Shown here: in pieces, positions 1-9,132 of the stretch
Position numbering within the stretch: position 1 is the first letter of the stretch
How the letters are laid out: each line of letters begins with the position of its first letter
Assembly (NCBI GenBank): GCA_028285545.1
Contig: JANQPA010000087.1
Location: 1 to 49,590, forward strand
DNA length: 49,590 bases
Reading direction: 5' to 3'
From: Saprospiraceae bacterium
Lineage (GTDB): Bacteria; Bacteroidota; Bacteroidia; Chitinophagales; Saprospiraceae
Notes under the pieces: model-generated
What the model was told of the DNA's origin: nothing
The model's input: only the letters and a program-made list of their open reading frames with translations
Database searches by the model: none
Position numbers and translations under genes: made by a program

Positions 1-25
1 CGGATTCGCCAGCCAATAATATTTC

Positions 26-82
26 TTTGAGGGGTGATTTTTAAGGAAAAATTCCATTTTTCCTTAAAAATCACCCCTCAAA
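26..82. terminator. Long perfect hairpin, probable bidirectional terminator
   Basis: A 27-bp arm at 26-52 is matched perfectly by its reverse complement at 56-82, with a 3-nt loop. Outside it, imperfect pairing continues (CCAATAAT against ATTATTTGG). It lies downstream of the minus-strand serine hydrolase gene, which ends at 198. Stems of this size also occur between convergent genes at 6.6 and 23.1 kb, so a bidirectional terminator is the simplest reading. The gene to the left is outside the window. Confidence 0.6.
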
Positions 83-96
83 AAGAAAATTATTTG

Positions 97-129
97 GCGA
101 CTCAGAACGAGGAACGAGTTATGAGTCGC
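97..129. repeat. 8-bp inverted repeat with 17-nt spacer
   Basis: GCGACTCA at 97-104 is reverse-complemented at 122-129. It directly follows the large hairpin at 26-82. It may be a second, weaker stem of the same intergenic element; no function can be assigned. Confidence 0.3.
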
Positions 130-197
130 TCTCATTCTAAAGGTGAATTCCATCGCAACATTACAATTAAAAAAGGTGATTCATCCAAAGTTTACTT

Positions 198-1442
198 TTA
201 TTTATAAATCAGGTCTATAATGGAGGTAATAAAATTGTGCCCCAGGTTTCTGGTTTGTATGAAGATCTGGACTGTGAGTTCATTTTCCGGATCTACCCAA
301 AAATAAGTTCTGTATCCTCCTGGCCACCAAAAACTTCCTTTTGGCAAGTTCGCTAATCGTTGAGCAGGAGAATTTGTTCTAAGGGTATTATCCAAATCAA
401 TTGCAAATCCAAATCCAAATCCTACTCCATTTAGTACTTCACCACCTTCAAAAGGGAGCTTTCTATCTGGTAAATAATTTAGAAGCATTTTTGAAATTGT
501 TTCTTCTTTTAGGACTTGCTTCTTACCAAAGTTACCATTGAATAATAACATATCAGCAAAATGGGAATAATCTTTAATGGTACTTACTAAGCCTGAGTTT
601 CCTCGAGGAAAAACCTCATATTTTTTGGATCCAGGTATTAGGAATTGTAGACTATCCTGGTAAATGTAAATACTGCTAAGTTGATTTTGTTTGGAAGGAG
701 GCACTTTAAAATATGTATCTGTCATTTTAAGGGGATCAAAAATATGCTCTTTTAAAAAAATGCCAAAATTTTGCTGAGAGACTATCTCCACAATTCGTGC
801 CAATACATCAGAGTTATAAGAATAAATAAACCGGGTCCCAGGTTGTTCTACTAAGGGAATCGTACACAGGAAACCAACTAGTTCTTCCAGGCTCTGAAAT
901 TGGTTTTGATCCATCCGACGCATCAATTGATCAGAGGAAGAATTTTCAAAACCCGAAGCCATTCCACTGGTATAAGTAAGAAGGTCTTTTATAGTGATTG
1001 GTCGCTTTAAAGGTTCAAGCTGTTCATTTTTCATCACTTTTAACCTGGAGAATTCTTTAACGTATTTGGAAACAGGATCATCTAGTTTGATGCTTCCATT
1101 TTCAACAAGTATCATAATTGCGACACTAGTAATTGGCTTAGTCATAGAGGCAAGCCTAAAAATAGAATTGATTTTCATAGGTATATCTTGCTCAATGTCT
1201 TGCCATCCATAAGCTTTTAAAAATTTTTCTTTGCCTTTTTGAGAAATGCATAGAACTGCTCCAGGAATTATTTCTTTTTCTATATTCGTCTCAATTATGT
1301 TTGAAATATGGCTTATTTTTCCGTCATCTATCAGAACCTTATTGGCCTGTGATTCGCTAGATGGTCCATTTGTGCAGCCATAAATAATAAGTCCTAAAAT
1401 AAAAAGGAAAATATGGTGAGGATCAGAAAGTTGGACATTCAT
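198..1442 (-). CDS. Serine hydrolase, beta-lactamase/class C family lipoprotein
   Basis: This 414-residue protein is a penicillin-binding-protein-fold serine hydrolase (Beta-lactamase family, AmpC/EstB type). The nucleophile motif SMTK is at residues 99-102, and a YSYN motif at 207-210 sits where the family has its catalytic Tyr. The N-terminus carries a hydrophobic segment ending in YGC (Cys23), a probable lipobox, so it is likely anchored in the envelope. Length is normal for the family. Members act as esterases, D-aminopeptidases or beta-lactamases, and the substrate cannot be told from sequence. It ends near the hairpin at 26-82 and is separated by 60 bp from the upstream minus-strand gene. 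Confidence 0.85.
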   Translation of the reverse strand: MNVQLSDPHHIFLFILGLIIYGCTNGPSSESQANKVLIDDGKISHISNIIETNIEKEIIPGAVLCISQKGKEKFLKAYGWQDIEQDIPMKINSIFRLASMTKPITSVAIMILVENGSIKLDDPVSKYVKEFSRLKVMKNEQLEPLKRPITIKDLLTYTSGMASGFENSSSDQLMRRMDQNQFQSLEELVGFLCTIPLVEQPGTRFIYSYNSDVLARIVEIVSQQNFGIFLKEHIFDPLKMTDTYFKVPPSKQNQLSSIYIYQDSLQFLIPGSKKYEVFPRGNSGLVSTIKDYSHFADMLLFNGNFGKKQVLKEETISKMLLNYLPDRKLPFEGGEVLNGVGFGFGFAIDLDNTLRTNSPAQRLANLPKGSFWWPGGYRTYFWVDPENELTVQIFIQTRNLGHNFITSIIDLIYK

Positions 1443-1502
1443 AGTTCCTAAATTTTTAAATACATATGATTTGCCTCCAATAGGTAGTAAACCATCTGTA
1501 AA

Positions 1503-2708
1503 TTAATTTTTCATACTTTTTATTTGGCTTTCATTAAGCATGCCAAGAAGTAGGATCCATTGAAAAGCATCTAAATTGCCATACTCAGGATGGGATATAG
1601 TGCTTTTTCTTAAAATATTCCCCGGTGTTTCTAAAATGTCCAGGGTTTTTGCTCTTAAAGCTTCAAATTCTGAAAGTAACTCATTGGTTTTATGTCCGGC
1701 CTTTATTGTACTTTGAATATCCAATGCCTGGAAAAGATTTTTGGCTTTTTTCTGACTTTTTTTCAATTCAGTAAAAAGATTCAGATCTTTCATGTCACTA
1801 TGAGAAATTGTTGTAGGAGCTGATAAAAAGCTAGTTAACTTTTTTTGCACCCATTTTTCCAGAGCTATCAAATCTCGAATGGCTTGGTGAAGTTGGTTTT
1901 TATTTTTCGCCTTTTGAATACTACCTTGTTTAGCCAGTAATTTCCACTCGATCAAAGTTTTTTCTAAATAATTTATTGCAAAGGATTTTTCCAATAAGCT
2001 AATACCTCTATGCCCATAATCGGGAGTTCCATCGGACCAGTGAGGCACGGGAATTAGGGTGGTGGTTATCGCCTCATTTTGCCCTTCAAAAGGGGTTGCG
2101 GGAGCATTTTGGCCTGCAGCAAACAAGTTAATATAGTTATTATATGGAGTGTAATACATTATGTGTGGATGCCAATGACCAATATCGTCTCCCAGGTTTT
2201 GATATTTAGACATCATTAAAGCTAAGGCTCCTGCTTTGGGAGGAATGAGGCTGCCATCACCATAAGCTTGATATACTTTACGGCGGATTTCTTCCTTAGA
2301 AAGCCCTTTCAAAGCTAATTCTGTTCTAAAAAGATCATGAGGGAGAACTGTTTCGACGCCCTCAGCATTAAAGCATATGGGATCAATGTGCTTAGGGTTC
2401 CAGAATTCTGGATTTGCCCAGGGGCCTGTCCAGGCTCGATCAACCATACAAACAAATCCATTATTTCCCTCAATGGCGGTTTCATAACCGTTTTTTGTTA
2501 ATACCAGAATGGTAGCCTCCGAAGAATAATAGTCAGGTGCGGCACTTCTGGCCAGGTCAATTTCCCGGTCTCGGTCTAATAAATAATCATTAATTGGTGC
2601 CATTTGTAAATATTGCTTCTGAGCAGTTAAACCCGGAGGGAAGGCATTTAAGGCGAGGATAAAAAATGCACTAAGCCATTTTATATTAGAGAATTGTAAA
2701 TCCATCAT
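1503..2708 (-). CDS. Secreted protein of unknown function
   Basis: I do not recognise this protein. The likely start is the ATG at 2708 (or 2705): the upstream VOC gene's TAA and this ATG form TAATG, the usual translational-coupling arrangement. A longer reading frame reaches 2738 but would overlap that gene. From 2708 it has about 401 residues, beginning with a signal peptide (MMDLQFSNIKWLSAFF..., cleaved near TAQ). The N-terminal half is rich in aromatic residues and Pro (VDRAWTGPWANPEFWNPK) and has a HWHPHIMYY motif that could bind metal. The C-terminal half is helical and Lys/Leu rich. The coupling suggests it is expressed with the VOC protein. Confidence 0.7.
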   Translation of the reverse strand: MMDLQFSNIKWLSAFFILALNAFPPGLTAQKQYLQMAPINDYLLDRDREIDLARSAAPDYYSSEATILVLTKNGYETAIEGNNGFVCMVDRAWTGPWANPEFWNPKHIDPICFNAEGVETVLPHDLFRTELALKGLSKEEIRRKVYQAYGDGSLIPPKAGALALMMSKYQNLGDDIGHWHPHIMYYTPYNNYINLFAAGQNAPATPFEGQNEAITTTLIPVPHWSDGTPDYGHRGISLLEKSFAINYLEKTLIEWKLLAKQGSIQKAKNKNQLHQAIRDLIALEKWVQKKLTSFLSAPTTISHSDMKDLNLFTELKKSQKKAKNLFQALDIQSTIKAGHKTNELLSEFEALRAKTLDILETPGNILRKSTISHPEYGNLDAFQWILLLGMLNESQIKSMKN

Positions 2709-3118
2709 TATTGATCTTTTTGGATGAGTGAAAACCAATTGCCGGAATTATCTTCAAAGAGTGCTTCTAAACCCCATTCCATTTGCTTTGGAGCTTGTAA
2801 AAAATTGATGCCTTTTTGTGAATATTCTTCATAAAGAGCATAAATATTTTTGCATTCAAATACTCCCACACCAAAGGCACCCTTTTTTAAAAGTGTACGC
2901 ATACTTAAAGCAGCTTCTTTATCAAACATGATCCCTTCCTTTGCCGGGATTAGGATGATTTGGAGTTCAGGTTGATTGGCTAAGCCGATGGTCAGCCATC
3001 GAAATTCGCCCCTTTTATTGTCTTTTTTTAGCTGAAACCCTAATTTTTGAGTGTAGAATTCCAGGGCCTCCTCCTGGTCCAGGACGAAGACGCTAAAATG
3101 CGTGATCTTACAAACCAT
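2708..3118 (-). CDS. VOC/glyoxalase-family protein
   Basis: A 136-residue single-domain protein of the vicinal oxygen chelate superfamily. It has the N-terminal beta-alpha-beta pattern ITHFSVFVLDQEEALEFYTQ, where His (residue 7) is at the usual first metal-ligand position, and the C-terminal signature ALFEDNSGNWFSLIQ, where the second ligand Glu is typically found (here the segment reads EDNSGN). Length is typical for glyoxalase I-like proteins. Many such proteins are not glyoxalases but bind toxins or quorum-type metabolites. It is translationally coupled to the downstream secreted protein, and an AraC-type regulator is encoded just upstream on the same strand. Confidence 0.8.
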   Translation of the reverse strand: MVCKITHFSVFVLDQEEALEFYTQKLGFQLKKDNKRGEFRWLTIGLANQPELQIILIPAKEGIMFDKEAALSMRTLLKKGAFGVGVFECKNIYALYEEYSQKGINFLQAPKQMEWGLEALFEDNSGNWFSLIQKDQ

Positions 3119-3347
3119 TTTTTAAGTATTGTATAAATTAACTATAAGGACAAACTAATTGAGGTCGTCCGGCTTTGGGGAGTAATGTTCATTGTATCAG
3201 CTGGTATATTTTTCAATTGCCCATTATTCTTTAGATAAAGGTAGGTTAAAATTAGGCTGAAAATTTATTATAAATTGCCAAAATGAGTGCCCGGCAATAC
3301 AATTAAGTTATATAGCTGCAGCCCGGCACCAATCCATATGTTATTAC

Positions 3348-3767
3348 TTATCTAATAAAGTAATGAGATTGCTGTAAAAAACAATTTGGAATAAAAGATG
3401 GATTTTCTTTTGCTAACTTCCTTTGCATGGCTTTTTTAAACTTGGAAGGACTAACTCCTTTGATTTTTTTAAATTGAGTGGAAAAAGTTTGAAGACTCTC
3501 ATAGCCAATTAAAAAACAAACATCTTTAACAGGTTTACCTTGAGATAGAAGGCCCTCTGCAGCTTGCATTTTTTTCAAAACAATATACTGCCGCGGCGTA
3601 ATACCATATAAATCTTTAAAAAGACGTATAAAATAATAAGGTGAAAAGCAGCTAATCTGTGCAAGATCTTGGATGCTTATATCTTTGGTGAAATGCTCAT
3701 CAATAAAAACTTTAGCTCTTACAATCCTTCGATATAAATAATGTTTTGGGAAAATTTCTTTCTCCAT
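3348..3767 (-). CDS. AraC-family transcriptional regulator (DNA-binding domain only)
   Basis: At 139 residues it consists almost only of the AraC/XylS double helix-turn-helix (about residues 12-112): ISIQDLAQISCFSPYYFIRL is the first HTH, and VKDVCFLIGYESLQTFSTQF is the second. There is no ligand-binding domain, so it either responds through a partner or is constitutively DNA-binding. A 20-residue tail (NPSFIPNCFLQQ...) follows. In Bacteroidota such short AraC proteins often sit next to VOC proteins, as here (229 bp away, same strand). It is divergent from the esterase gene starting at 3894 and could control either side. Confidence 0.85.
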   Translation of the reverse strand: MEKEIFPKHYLYRRIVRAKVFIDEHFTKDISIQDLAQISCFSPYYFIRLFKDLYGITPRQYIVLKKMQAAEGLLSQGKPVKDVCFLIGYESLQTFSTQFKKIKGVSPSKFKKAMQRKLAKENPSFIPNCFLQQSHYFIR

Positions 3768-3893
3768 TTTCTTTGATTGGTTTGATCTTCAAAATATCAA
3801 TTTATTCCTTTCCTGGTTATTTTTAATGACTTTCCTTTATTTATGTAACTTATTAATTGTTTTCTTAGTATAGGAAAAAAGGACCTATACTTT

Positions 3894-5042
3894 ATGAAAT
3901 CATTTCGACTGTTTACATTTTTTTTCTTGTTAAGCCTATCCACACAAGCACAAGATATCATTATTGGAAAAACGCATCAATTATCTTCTAAGATACTAGG
4001 GGAAGAACGAGAAATCTATATTTCGCTACCAGATAATTATCAAAATTCCAAAGATACTTATCCGGTATTGTATGTTCTGGATGGGGACGAATACTTCCGG
4101 ATGGCCTCCTCGGCGGTCCGTTATTTTGCCAATCGAGGATTTATGCCCCAGACCATAGTAGTAGGTATATCCAATGCTCAGCATCGTGACCGTGATTTAA
4201 CCCCAACTAAAGACGATTGGTCACCAACAGGAGGTGGAGCTGCTCTTTTCCTGGATTTTATATCAAAAGAACTTATTCCATACATAGAGTCAAATCATAG
4301 GTGCAAGCCACATCGAACTTTATATGGAGCTTCTTATGGTGGATTATTCACTCTATATGCCTTATTCAATCAGTCTGAACACTTTGATGCTTACCTTTCT
4401 GTAAGTCCAAGTGTATTTCATGATGATGGACTTATTTTTAAGCAAGCTTTACAGTATTTTCAGAATCCTTCTAAAGAAAAAAAATATGTCTTTTTATCCC
4501 TGGCAGATGAACGTTTTCAGGAGATGAGGATTCATTTTGATAATATGATCAGCCTTTTTCGAGATCACCCAATGGAAAATTTACGATGGCATTATAAATA
4601 TTATCAGGAAGAAACACATGAAACCACAAAACTTAGGGGGCTCAATGATGGCTTAAGAGATTTGCACTACCATTGGTTTATTCCCTTTTATCAAAGAAAT
4701 AGAGGAATTGAAGGTTTAAAAGAGCATGTGGCTCTTCTTGGGAGAGTATATGGCTATGAAATTCCACTTTCTTCTTCGATGGTAAATCGGACAGGCTATA
4801 CTAAATTGAGGGATGGAGATTTTGAGGCAGCTATCAAACTTTTTCAATATAATATTGATCATTTTCCACAAGACCCCAATGCATATGACAGCCTGGGTGA
4901 AGCTTATGAAAAAATGGAGAATTGGGAAAAGGCAAAGTTGTATTTTGGAAAAGCGGTAGAAGTTGCTAAAAAACAAGGTTTGAAAAATGAAATCTACCAA
5001 AAAAACCTAATGAGGGTAATAAAAAAAGTCGGAGGAAAATAA
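3894..5042 (+). CDS. Secreted alpha/beta-hydrolase (esterase D type) with C-terminal TPR
   Basis: A 382-residue secreted protein with signal peptide MKSFRLFTFFFLLSLSTQAQ. The hydrolase domain (about 25-280) belongs to the esterase D/enterochelin esterase-like family: YPVLYVLDGDEYF near residues 56-68 and the nucleophile elbow GASYGG with Ser147. Downstream, a TPR-like unit (about 300-370; FPQDPNAYDSLGEAYEKMEN) is fused, an arrangement common in Bacteroidota esterases. Probable substrate is an acyl ester or a siderophore-like compound; specificity is not visible. The transporter gene follows 66 bp downstream on the same strand. Confidence 0.85.
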   Translation: MKSFRLFTFFFLLSLSTQAQDIIIGKTHQLSSKILGEEREIYISLPDNYQNSKDTYPVLYVLDGDEYFRMASSAVRYFANRGFMPQTIVVGISNAQHRDRDLTPTKDDWSPTGGGAALFLDFISKELIPYIESNHRCKPHRTLYGASYGGLFTLYALFNQSEHFDAYLSVSPSVFHDDGLIFKQALQYFQNPSKEKKYVFLSLADERFQEMRIHFDNMISLFRDHPMENLRWHYKYYQEETHETTKLRGLNDGLRDLHYHWFIPFYQRNRGIEGLKEHVALLGRVYGYEIPLSSSMVNRTGYTKLRDGDFEAAIKLFQYNIDHFPQDPNAYDSLGEAYEKMENWEKAKLYFGKAVEVAKKQGLKNEIYQKNLMRVIKKVGGK

Positions 5043-5108
5043 GCTCATAAATTTCATTACCTTAGGAGATCAAATTTTTAGCCTAAACAAAAAAAAGTCG
5101 TAGGTTTC

Positions 5109-6578
5109 ATGAAATTCTCCTCCAAGCGTATAGGCCTGATAACGGGACCAATAGCCTTTATACTCATTTTAATATTTTTTCATCCTGCTGGGCTTAGCCA
5201 AGAAGCCAATGCCATTTTGGCCTCTTCCGCCTGGGTGGCTATTTGGTGGATTACGGAGGCAATACCTATTGCGGCAACTGCCCTTTTGCCCATCATTTTA
5301 TTTCCATTATCTGGAGGCTTGGAACTACCGGCCACCACCTCTTCTTACGGCCATAAGTATGTCTTCTTGTATATTGGAGGATTTATTCTTGCCATAGCCA
5401 TAGAAAAATGGAATCTGCACAAACGCATAGCCTTAAACATTATTAATGCCATAGGAACCAATGTATCTAGCATAATATTAGGTTTTATGGTGGCTACTGC
5501 CTTTTTGTCGATGTGGATTTCTAATACAGCCACCTCTATTATGATGTTACCAATAGGTATGGCAATAATCAATCAACTAAAAGATAATCCGGATACTATT
5601 GAAGATGAAAACCTCATTTTTGGTAAGGCACTTATGTTGAGTATTGCCTATAGTGCTTCTATAGGAGGTATTGCTACACTTATTGGCACGCCTCCCAACC
5701 TGGTATTAGCTGGAGTAGTCCAAGAAATTTATGGAATAGAAATAAGTTTTATGAAATGGCTGACTTTTGGCCTTCCCATTTCTATTACTTTGCTGGCCAT
5801 CTGTTGGGTATATCTGACTCGTTTTGCTTTCACGTTCAAGCAGAAAGACTTTCCTGGTGGGAAAGAAGAGATAAAAAAACAATTAAAAGAATTAGGCCCT
5901 ATTACCTATGAAGAAAAATTGGTCCTTGTCGTTTTTGCAAGTGCGGCCTTTGCCTGGATTACACGCTCATTTTTGTTGAATAATTTTATCCCTAACCTTG
6001 ATGATACCATCATCGCCATCATCGCTGCTCTCGTCTTGTTTTTAATTCCTGCAAGAAGGGGAAACAAGGTCTTGATCAATTGGAAAGAGGCTGTAAAATT
6101 ACCCTGGGGGATCTTATTGCTATTTGGTGGAGGCTTGGCTTTGGCAGAAGGATTTAAGAGTAGTGGGTTGGCTGAATTTATTGGTTCTCAAATGACGCTT
6201 TTGCAAGGGGTAGCTCTTATTTTATTGTTATTGATCTTGATTGCCAGCGTGAATTTCCTGACAGAAATCACCTCTAACCTTGCAACTACTTCCATGCTGT
6301 TACCTATACTGGCACCTATGGCCCTCACCATTGATGTTCATCCTTATATTTTAATGGTAGGAGCTACAGTAGCCGCTTCCTGTGCCTTTATGCTTCCCGT
6401 TGCTACTCCACCCAATGCCGTGGTCTTTGGTTCTGGCTATCTCCGAATACCGGATATGGTCAAAACGGGAATATGGATGAATGTATTATCCATTATCGTT
6501 TTGACCTTAATCGTTTTTCTATTGTTGCCTAATTTGTGGGGATTTGATCCGAGTGTATTTCCAGAAAATATGAAGTAA
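5109..6578 (+). CDS. DASS-family (SLC13) sodium:dicarboxylate/anion symporter
   Basis: A 489-residue polytopic inner-membrane protein. The two inverted-repeat signature loops of the divalent anion:Na+ symporter family are visible: SNTATS at 138-143 with GTPPNLVLAG, and the second SNLATT near 388 with ATPPNAVVFGSG. Expected substrates are C4-dicarboxylates, but sulfate or other anions are possible in the family. Length (about 490) is usual. It may be co-transcribed with the esterase upstream. Its stop codon lies inside the palindrome at 6573-6630. Confidence 0.88.
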   Translation: MKFSSKRIGLITGPIAFILILIFFHPAGLSQEANAILASSAWVAIWWITEAIPIAATALLPIILFPLSGGLELPATTSSYGHKYVFLYIGGFILAIAIEKWNLHKRIALNIINAIGTNVSSIILGFMVATAFLSMWISNTATSIMMLPIGMAIINQLKDNPDTIEDENLIFGKALMLSIAYSASIGGIATLIGTPPNLVLAGVVQEIYGIEISFMKWLTFGLPISITLLAICWVYLTRFAFTFKQKDFPGGKEEIKKQLKELGPITYEEKLVLVVFASAAFAWITRSFLLNNFIPNLDDTIIAIIAALVLFLIPARRGNKVLINWKEAVKLPWGILLLFGGGLALAEGFKSSGLAEFIGSQMTLLQGVALILLLLILIASVNFLTEITSNLATTSMLLPILAPMALTIDVHPYILMVGATVAASCAFMLPVATPPNAVVFGSGYLRIPDMVKTGIWMNVLSIIVLTLIVFLLLPNLWGFDPSVFPENMK

Positions 6579-6630
6579 AATAAAAGCAGATTGTTTTTTG
6601 ACCAAAAAACAATCTGCTTTTATTTTACTT
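6573..6630. terminator. Perfect 27-bp palindrome, bidirectional terminator
   Basis: The arm 6573-6599 is exactly complementary to 6604-6630 with a 4-nt loop. It carries A-rich and T-rich tracts on both sides, so it works as an intrinsic terminator in either direction. It separates the convergent transporter (plus) and amidase (minus) genes and overlaps the transporter stop codon at 6576-6578. Confidence 0.85.
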
Positions 6631-6641
6631 CTACTATACTT

Positions 6642-7691
6642 CTATCTACTTCCAAGTACATCCTTAGACATATGCATCGCCACCAACATATTAGGAACAT
6701 CAACAACCTCCGCAATTTTTAAATCACCAGCAAGTGAACAGAGAGCATAGGCATCATTTTGGCTCAAGCCATGTTCCTCAACCAGGTAGTCAACCATATA
6801 TCGAACGGCCTTTTTGGCTGCTTCATCAAGGGTTTCGGCAAAAGCAGTTACAGCGTAGTAATCGTCTGTTTCGTATTCTGGCTCAGCGATTGACCGGCCG
6901 CCTTTAAGTACTTCAATTTCATATACAAAACGCATCGGTGCTTCGATAGCAGTACCGCATACTTCTCCATGACCTTGGGCTGCGTGAGCGTCTCCAATAG
7001 AAAACAAGGCCCCTTCTACAAAAACAGGGAAATACACGGTAGTTCCTTCTACAATATTAGGGTCATCCATATTGCCTCCATTGGCACGTGGAGGTATGGT
7101 TGAAAGCATCTCCTCAGTATCGGGCGCAACAGCCATTACTCCGGGAAATGGTCGAAGTGGAACCTTTATTTTATCGGTAAAAGCAATCTCCTTAAGGTCT
7201 TTATTTAGCTCATATGTCCTTAAATAGGGTTCAGTAAAATCTTCTGCCAGGAAACCAAATCCCGGGACAATAGCCGTCCAGCCCCAATCCATTAAATCAA
7301 TTTTGTGTAGCGTTACTTTCAGTACATCACCAGGTTGAGCACCCTCTACATAAACGGGGCCTGTGAGGGGGTGAATGGGATCAAAACTCAAGGATTCCAG
7401 AGCAGAAACATCAGATTCAGAAGAGAATTGCTCATCACTGGCATCTTCAGTAAAGGCTTCAATCACAGCCCCTGAGGGTACTCGTAAAACGGGGGGGATA
7501 GTCTTGCTGAATTTATTATGCGTTTGATCTTTTGTAAGTGTATATTGTGGTTCAGGTACATCTTTTTCGGAAGAAGGTGCTTGGTTTACTTCCTGTGTAT
7601 CTGCATCTGAGCCGGAAGATGACTGTTCGCAAGCTTGGAATAGATACATGAAACTGAACACAATCATCCAGGTAAAATACAATTTCTTCAT
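6642..7691 (-). CDS. Acetamidase/formamidase-family lipoprotein
   Basis: A 349-residue protein of the FmdA/AmdA family, which hydrolyses short amides such as formamide or acetamide to acid and ammonia. Family signatures are the central GDAHAAQGHGEVCGTAIE segment and the HPLTGPVYVEGAQPGDVL segment. A signal peptide ends at a probable lipidated Cys21 followed by a Ser/Asp/Glu-rich linker, so the protein is probably exported, which is unusual compared with the cytoplasmic fungal and Methylophilus enzymes but common in Bacteroidota. Ten bp separate it from the upstream cyclophilin gene, suggesting one transcript. Confidence 0.87.
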   Translation of the reverse strand: MKKLYFTWMIVFSFMYLFQACEQSSSGSDADTQEVNQAPSSEKDVPEPQYTLTKDQTHNKFSKTIPPVLRVPSGAVIEAFTEDASDEQFSSESDVSALESLSFDPIHPLTGPVYVEGAQPGDVLKVTLHKIDLMDWGWTAIVPGFGFLAEDFTEPYLRTYELNKDLKEIAFTDKIKVPLRPFPGVMAVAPDTEEMLSTIPPRANGGNMDDPNIVEGTTVYFPVFVEGALFSIGDAHAAQGHGEVCGTAIEAPMRFVYEIEVLKGGRSIAEPEYETDDYYAVTAFAETLDEAAKKAVRYMVDYLVEEHGLSQNDAYALCSLAGDLKIAEVVDVPNMLVAMHMSKDVLGSR

Positions 7692-7701
7692 ACTTAATTT
7701 T

Positions 7702-8346
7702 TTATTTCAATAAATAGGCTTTTTTCAGATAGTCCAGTTTCGGATAATTTCTTTTTAAATAAGCGTTTCCGTAGGTATGAATGGAATCCTGACGGCGGGC
7801 AGGAGCATTTCCATATTGATCATAAAAAGATAAAATAACATCCATGCCATCGGTAACCTTGGCAACTACAGGAAAACCACTCACTCCAGGACCACTGAGG
7901 GTATCTAGTCTAGGAGAATTATTGCCAATATTGATATAGATCTGAGTGGTTCTGGTGTTTTTACCTCCTCTGGCAAAAGCTATAGCACCCGTTGTGTTTT
8001 TTTGTAATACGGCCTCATCTTCTAATCGTTGTTTACGCCATATTTTATTAACGGTTGAATCATTATGAATACCAAATTGTACTACATACCCAGGTACTAC
8101 ACGAAACAAGGCAATATCTTCATAATATCCATTCTTGATTAATTGAAATAAGCGATCTACACCTATTGGGGCCCATTCTCTTCTGGCCTCAATATCAAAA
8201 TTTCCCTTGGTGGTTTCAAATCGGGCTGTAAAATATTCAGGGGCTTCTTGCTCGATCCATTTCTCCTTAAATAGAGCCTTATTACAAGAAACAATTACAA
8301 TGGAGAAGCTAAGTAAGAGAAATATCCAATTATTTTTTAGGTTCAT
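7702..8346 (-). CDS. Cyclophilin-type peptidyl-prolyl isomerase lipoprotein
   Basis: A 214-residue cyclophilin. The motif LFRVVPGYVVQFG corresponds to the family's FHRVIPGFMIQGG, and GAIAFARGGKNTRTTQIYIN corresponds to the GxxxMAxxG...SQFFI segment. The His of the canonical FHR is absent (LFR), so catalytic efficiency may be changed. The N-terminal segment ends in IVSC (Cys21), a lipobox, which places it in the periplasm or outer membrane. It could help fold exported proteins. It shares a probable operon with the amidase 10 bp downstream. Confidence 0.85.
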   Translation of the reverse strand: MNLKNNWIFLLLSFSIVIVSCNKALFKEKWIEQEAPEYFTARFETTKGNFDIEARREWAPIGVDRLFQLIKNGYYEDIALFRVVPGYVVQFGIHNDSTVNKIWRKQRLEDEAVLQKNTTGAIAFARGGKNTRTTQIYINIGNNSPRLDTLSGPGVSGFPVVAKVTDGMDVILSFYDQYGNAPARRQDSIHTYGNAYLKRNYPKLDYLKKAYLLK

Positions 8347-8448
8347 TTATTCAAGATTTGAGGTGATGTGTCTTGAAAATAGGAATTTTTGCTGATTCTT
8401 TTGCCTAAAAATTATCGGATCATTTCTGAAGTTAATTTAACTTCAAGA

Positions 8449-9039
8449 TCAAAATGGTTTTTTATTTTTTTTGTTCTGCTGAATAAAAGATTCTAATTCA
8501 TTTTTAGAAAAATCAGTTTTGGCAAGTATGGAAATAATAAATGCAGTCTTTTTTTCAATGTAGCTATCGATATCATCTGGATAGGTCTTAGCCAGTTCTG
8601 TTTTGAGCTGACCATATGCTTTGGCGTCTTCAGGATGCTGACGTAAATAGTCTCTTAGATAAAGATGATTTTGAAGCGCTGGAATACCTTCAATGCAGGC
8701 ATATAAATTATGGTCTGGCCACTTTTCTTGGTTTCCTGCTTCAGTTGACAAGTCTTCATTTTTTTTGAAGGCCTCCCTGCCCATTATGCCAAGATCACCT
8801 CTATGCTTATAGCCAATTGTTTTTAAACCATCGATAACTTTTTGCATCTTGGCAGAATCCTCAACGATCAGATCAATGTCAATAATGGGTTTTGCGGCTA
8901 GCCCTGGAACAGAGGTACTTCCAACATGCTGAATGTCGATTAAAAATTCACCAACTGCTTTTTCAAAAATGCTTTTTAGACGCTCAAAGTCATGAGGCCA
9001 GGACGGGTTATAAGGAGTAACAACTACTTTTTTTTTCAT
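8449..9039 (-). CDS. GrpB-family (UPF0157) nucleotidyltransferase-like protein
   Basis: A 196-residue cytoplasmic protein of the GrpB/UPF0157 family. It opens with VVVTPYNPSWPHDFERLKSI and has the core HVGSTSVPGLAAKPIIDIDL, which matches the nucleotidyltransferase-fold GS...D-x-D motif (GSTS with DIDL). Members are often annotated only by family; some are linked to dephospho-CoA kinase fusions. The substrate is unknown. It lies on the minus strand with 90-100 bp gaps on both sides and probably has its own promoter. Confidence 0.88.
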   Translation of the reverse strand: MKKKVVVTPYNPSWPHDFERLKSIFEKAVGEFLIDIQHVGSTSVPGLAAKPIIDIDLIVEDSAKMQKVIDGLKTIGYKHRGDLGIMGREAFKKNEDLSTEAGNQEKWPDHNLYACIEGIPALQNHLYLRDYLRQHPEDAKAYGQLKTELAKTYPDDIDSYIEKKTAFIISILAKTDFSKNELESFIQQNKKNKKPF

Positions 9040-9132
9040 AAATTTTCAAAAAATAAAATTAATATTAGAGCTGGTTCAACTCCAGTCAGGATAGAATTAC
9101 TCCTGAATATTTTAAACGATTACTTATTTAGA

